From: Chloroflexota bacterium
Lineage (GTDB): Bacteria > Chloroflexota > Limnocylindria > Limnocylindrales > CSP1-4
Direction: 5' to 3'
Assembly: GCA_021790375.1 (NCBI GenBank)
Contig: JAJYEB010000060.1
Span: forward strand, 1 to 9,086
Length of the DNA stretch: 9,086 bases
This document shows positions 6,250 through 9,086 of the stretch, one piece after another. A model generated the notes under the pieces. That model had not been told where the DNA came from. It searched no databases and worked only from the letters and a program-made list of their open reading frames with translations. The stretch's first letter is position 1, and every line of letters starts with the position of its first letter. The position numbers and the translations under genes are program-made.

Positions 6250-7200
6250 TCAGCCGGCACGCCTCCCCGGGACCGGAAGTCCGACCGCGAACGCCTCCAG
6301 GCGGGCCGCCAGCCGTGCCGGATGCTGGAGTGGAATGTCGTGGATGGAATCCTCGAACCATTCCACGACGACCTCCGTGCCGGCGTGCCGCAGGATCTCC
6401 TGCGCGCGCTCCACGGTGCGCTCCTTCCGTTCGATGAAGCGCTGCTCGCGGCCCTCGACGTTCGCCCGGCGGGCCGGCAGCAGCAGGACCGGGCAGCGGA
6501 CCCGCTCGTACAGCTCGCTCGGCCGCTGCTCCCACATGGCCCGCAGGATCTGCATGTGCCGGTCCCGGGAGAGACGCGAGCGGATGGTCCCGTCGGCCAG
6601 CTCTTCGAAGTTGTGGCGGATGGCCGCCTCGATCGAGGCGTCCCAGCCCGTCGCGCTCCACCAGCCCGCGGCCCGCTCCGAGAACTCGCGCCAGGTCATC
6701 GGGGTGAGCCGGGGTGGTGCGAGCTCCTGCTCGGTCTCCTCCCACGACATGTGTGCCTGCAGCTCGATGAACCCCCCGTCGACCAGCACGATGCCGGCCG
6801 GCACGTCCGGATGGCGGGCGGCGTACTCGAGGACCACGTTGCCGCCCCAGGAGTGCCCCACCAGCACCGGCCGGAGCCCGCCGACCCCGTCCCATCCGAG
6901 GGCGACGAGCGCGCCGTGCAGGTCGGCCGCGACCGTCGCGAAGTCGAAGCCATCGTCCGGCCGATCGCTTTCGCCGTGGCCGCGCGCGTCCAGCGCCACC
7001 ACGTCGCGGCCCGCCCCCGAGGGGAGGCCGCTCATCAGCCGGGAGGCCGCCGGCCCCCAGAACCCCGCCGACGACGCCAGGCCGTGGTGCAGCAGGATGG
7101 GCGGCGGCTCGGCGCCCGCGTCGGGTGCCCACTGCAGGGCCGACAGCCGGATGCCGGAGCCGGGGAGATCGCGCCGGGTCGGGGGCGGGGCCTGGTCCAC
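6250..7200 (-). CDS. Alpha/beta hydrolase fold protein
   Basis: A 316-residue soluble hydrolase with the classical order of motifs: oxyanion-hole 'LLHHGLASS' at 36-44, 'ALDARGHGESDRP' at 69-81, the nucleophile elbow 'GHSWGG' at 115-120 with S117, and a C-terminal 'SIHDIPLQHP' with likely catalytic H287. The acid usually found after strand 6 is not obvious: the segment after 'CPVLLLPARR' (236-245) lacks the common GxxD, so the acid may be E249 or an Asp moved elsewhere. There is a helical cap at about 145-230, containing 'MSWEETEQEL'. Ester, lactone or amide substrates are all possible; I cannot name one. The start is a GTG at 7200, 9 bases after the decarboxylase stop, without a good ribosome binding site, which suggests translational coupling. 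The neighbouring decarboxylase suggests a shared pathway but does not prove it. Confidence 0.9.
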   Translation of the reverse strand: MDQAPPPTRRDLPGSGIRLSALQWAPDAGAEPPPILLHHGLASSAGFWGPAASRLMSGLPSGAGRDVVALDARGHGESDRPDDGFDFATVAADLHGALVALGWDGVGGLRPVLVGHSWGGNVVLEYAARHPDVPAGIVLVDGGFIELQAHMSWEETEQELAPPRLTPMTWREFSERAAGWWSATGWDASIEAAIRHNFEELADGTIRSRLSRDRHMQILRAMWEQRPSELYERVRCPVLLLPARRANVEGREQRFIERKERTVERAQEILRHAGTEVVVEWFEDSIHDIPLQHPARLAARLEAFAVGLPVPGRRAG

Positions 7201-7209
7201 GCGCCGAGT

Positions 7210-8790
7210 CTATTGCGGGAGCCCGAACGGCGCCGCTTCCTCCCGGTCGAGCCGCGCGGCGTGTTCCCGGAGCCGCTCCCAGGCAAGCGCGACGTGGCGC
7301 CTCTCCGTGCGGACGCTGCCGATCGCCAGCCGCAGGGTCATCCGGTCGAGCAGGCGGGTATGGGAGAGGAACACCAGCCCCTCGCGATTCACGGCCTCGA
7401 GCAGCGCCGTGTTCAGCCGGTCGAGCACGACGCGCACGTCTGGCTCATCCTCCCGGCCCGAGAACCGCCGCGGCCGCCAGCGGAAGCACACGGTGGAGAA
7501 CGGGACCGGCGCCAGGCGCTCCGCATCCGGCTCATCGTCGACCCAGCGAGAGAACTGCTGCGCCAGTTCGAGGTGCTCGCGCAGCCGGGTTCGCATCCCC
7601 TCCAGCCCGAAGTAGCGGAGCAGCATCCACATCTTCAGGGCCCGGAAGCGCCGGCCCAGCTGCGGCGTGTACTCGTTGAAGTCGTGCACCGGGCGGGCGT
7701 GGTCGAGCGTCCGCAGGTACTCCGGCACCAGGCTGAACGCGGCCCGCACGACCTCCGGGCGGCGGGTCAGGAAGAGCGACGCGTCCAGCGGGGTGAAGAG
7801 CCACTTGTGCGGGTTCACCACGATCGAGTCCGCGCGCTCCCAGCCCGCGAACGGCGCGCGCCGTTCGGGGAGCAACGCGGTCGCGCCGGCGTACGCGGCG
7901 TCGACGTGCAGCCACAGCCCCTCGCGCTCGGCGATCTCCGCGATGGCCGGCGTCGGGTCGACCGACGTCGGGCCCGTGGTGCCGATGGTCGCGACGACCG
8001 CGCAGGGGACGTGCCCCGCGGCGCGGTCCTCGCGGATGGCAGCCTCCAGTGCCGCGGGGTCCATGCGATACGCGGCATCGACCGCGACGCGGCGCGTGCC
8101 GGCCCGCCCGATGCCGAGCGTCATCGCCGCCTTCTCGATCGAGCTGTGCGCCTCCGTCGAGGCATAGATGCGGAGCGCGGGATGGCCCGCCAGCCCGTCG
8201 GCCGAGGCATCGGTGCCGGCCACGGCCTGGCGCGCACCGGCCAGCCCGATGAGGCTGCTGGTCGAGGCGGTGTCGGTGAAGAACCCGTCGAAGACCTCGG
8301 GCAGCCCGAGTCCCCGGCGCAGCCACCCAATCGTGACCTCTTCGAGCTCGGTCGCGACCGGCGAGGTCCTCCACAGCATGGCGTTGCCCACGAGGGTCGC
8401 CATGAGCATCTCGCCCAGGATGCCCGGCGCGGACCCGCTGCTGGCGAAATAGGCGAAGAACGCGGGGTGCTGCCAGTGCGTGATGTTCGGCTCGATCAGC
8501 GCCAGGTAGTCGGCCAGCACGTCACCCAGCGGTTCCGGCCGCTCGGGAGGATCGGCGGGGAAGCGTCCGCGCAGCTCGCCGGGCTCGACGTCGGGCAGGA
8601 CCGGGAAGCGCTCGACATGCGCCAGGTAGTCGGCCATCAGGTCCGCCACCGCGTGGGCCGACCGGCGGAAGGTCTCCGGATCCATGTCGCCGTGCCCCGA
8701 CGCCTGGGCCGGGTCCAGCGTGCCGAACGCCGCGCGCAGCGCCTCGTGGTCGGGGGATCCCGGGCGGCGATCGGGCGGTGTCGAGGTCAT
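7210..8790 (-). CDS. PLP-dependent aromatic-L-amino-acid-type decarboxylase (group II)
   Basis: The 526-residue cytosolic enzyme belongs to the pyridoxal-phosphate group II decarboxylases, which turn aromatic amino acids such as tryptophan, tyrosine, phenylalanine or DOPA into amines. Visible marks: 'WQHPAFFAYFASSGS' at 106-120 in the substrate site, 'TDTASTSSLIGL' at 172-183 binding cofactor phosphate, H215 in 'STEAHSSIEKA' stacking on the PLP ring, D297 in 'LHVDAAYAG' contacting the pyridine nitrogen, and the Schiff-base lysine K329 in 'NPHKW'. Length is slightly above the usual 470-490 because of an N-terminal extension of about 30 residues and a C-terminal tail. The frame is open to 8952, but ATG 8790 precedes a normal N-terminus. 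The bases before it (ACTCCCCCCC) hold no ribosome binding site; see the leaderless promoter. The exact amino acid cannot be read from sequence by eye. Confidence 0.94.
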   Translation of the reverse strand: MTSTPPDRRPGSPDHEALRAAFGTLDPAQASGHGDMDPETFRRSAHAVADLMADYLAHVERFPVLPDVEPGELRGRFPADPPERPEPLGDVLADYLALIEPNITHWQHPAFFAYFASSGSAPGILGEMLMATLVGNAMLWRTSPVATELEEVTIGWLRRGLGLPEVFDGFFTDTASTSSLIGLAGARQAVAGTDASADGLAGHPALRIYASTEAHSSIEKAAMTLGIGRAGTRRVAVDAAYRMDPAALEAAIREDRAAGHVPCAVVATIGTTGPTSVDPTPAIAEIAEREGLWLHVDAAYAGATALLPERRAPFAGWERADSIVVNPHKWLFTPLDASLFLTRRPEVVRAAFSLVPEYLRTLDHARPVHDFNEYTPQLGRRFRALKMWMLLRYFGLEGMRTRLREHLELAQQFSRWVDDEPDAERLAPVPFSTVCFRWRPRRFSGREDEPDVRVVLDRLNTALLEAVNREGLVFLSHTRLLDRMTLRLAIGSVRTERRHVALAWERLREHAARLDREEAAPFGLPQ

Positions 8791-8797
8791 GGGGGGG

Positions 8798-8803
8798 AGT
8801 CTA
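8798..8803 (-). promoter_or_regulatory. Possible leaderless promoter -10 (TAGACT) of the decarboxylase gene
   Basis: On the minus strand TAGACT is followed by exactly seven C residues and then the ATG at 8790. This spacing puts the expected transcription start on or next to the A of the ATG, as in leaderless mRNAs of Actinobacteria and Deinococcus-Thermus. No purine-rich ribosome binding site competes. No clear -35 is seen 17 bases upstream. Confidence 0.4.
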
Positions 8804-8872
8804 GCGAGGTGGAGATCCGCGTGGGGTAGGCTGCGCCGCAGGCGACACGGGTCGCGGGGCGAGGGGTGGAAC

Positions 8873-9061
8873 GTGGGCGGATTGCTGGACAGCGTCGGTT
8901 CCGGGCTGGGCGGGCTCTTCTCCAACACGATCGGGCGGATCGTCGACGGCATCGCCGGGGCCGCCGGGCAGGTCGGCGCACTGGTGCCCGCCGATCCGCG
9001 CGTCCTGGTGATCGGGGCGATCGTGGTGCTGGCGCTCCTCGCCTGGGCCTGGCTGCGCTGA
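8873..9061 (+). CDS. Small single-pass membrane protein, unknown function
   Basis: I do not recognise this 62-residue protein. It starts at a GTG preceded by GAGGGGTGGA in the right position. Residues 1-38 are Gly-rich and could form amphipathic helices (GGLLDSVGSGLGGLFSNTIG and following). Residues 44-61 form a clear hydrophobic helix (VLVIGAIVVLALLAWAWL) ending in a single Arg before the stop. The likely orientation is a peripheral N-terminus and a C-terminal membrane anchor. It is divergent from the decarboxylase across 82 bases (8791-8872), and a TAGGCT box at 8827-8832 could serve as its -10. The frame is open further upstream to 8684, but that part lies inside the decarboxylase gene and is not credible. 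It is the only likely plus-strand gene in the window. Confidence 0.6.
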   Translation: MGGLLDSVGSGLGGLFSNTIGRIVDGIAGAAGQVGALVPADPRVLVIGAIVVLALLAWAWLR

Positions 9062-9062
9062 T

Positions 9063-9082
9063 CCCGGGCAACGGCGTCCGGG
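9063..9082 (+). terminator. Possible stem-loop after the small membrane protein gene
   Basis: CCCGG (9063-9067) and CCGGG (9078-9082) can pair, one base after the TGA. The stem is short and the window ends four bases later, so a T-run cannot be judged. Confidence 0.25.
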
Positions 9083-9086
9083 CCTA

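Noticed and set aside
5629..8829. 1066-codon open frame on the plus strand
   Set aside because: It is antisense to the decarboxylase, hydrolase and start of the aldehyde dehydrogenase. It has low-complexity composition and no recognisable motif.

Overview
This is a GC-rich window in which nearly all coding capacity lies on the minus strand; the genes read from right to left. The packing is tight: two ATGA stop/start overlaps, gaps of 2, 9, 36 and 45 bases, and several GTG starts. This looks like chromosomal DNA of a high-GC bacterium. A soil-type Chloroflexota (for example the Limnocylindria side) or an Actinomycetota would fit the gene content, but nothing here fixes the phylum. I see no insertion sequence, CRISPR array, rRNA or convincing tRNA gene.

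Right part (about 6250-9086). A group II PLP-dependent aromatic-amino-acid-type decarboxylase (7210-8790, minus) is followed after 9 bases by an alpha/beta hydrolase (6250-7200, minus), so the two probably form an operon. An 82-base gap separates the decarboxylase from a divergent small plus-strand gene for a 62-residue single-pass membrane protein (8873-9061). The decarboxylase start has no ribosome binding site, but a TANNNT box lies 7 bases before the ATG, which suggests a leaderless mRNA.

Middle part (4536-6047). An NAD(P)+-dependent aldehyde dehydrogenase of the gamma-aminobutyraldehyde/betaine-aldehyde type has all its catalytic residues. It stands alone after a 202-base gap. With the decarboxylase it could belong to an amine-forming and aldehyde-oxidising route, but no amine oxidase or transaminase is present to link them.

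Left part (1-4423). Six genes run in one direction with no room for internal promoters: a DUF4332 helix-hairpin-helix-like protein, a DUF1461/TIGR01906 membrane protein related to the lipoprotein transacylase Lit, MoeA, MoaC, a MogA/MoaB-family protein, and the membrane half of an EtfD/HdrD-type iron-sulfur oxidoreductase cut off by the window edge. Three genes serve molybdenum cofactor synthesis: MoaC makes cyclic pyranopterin monophosphate, MogA/MoaB adenylates molybdopterin, and MoeA inserts molybdate. MoaA, MoaD and MoaE are not here. The link of cofactor genes to a Lit-like protein upstream and a quinone-reducing-type membrane protein downstream is the most unusual aspect of the window. 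Individual families are known, and I do not see a clearly new multi-gene system.
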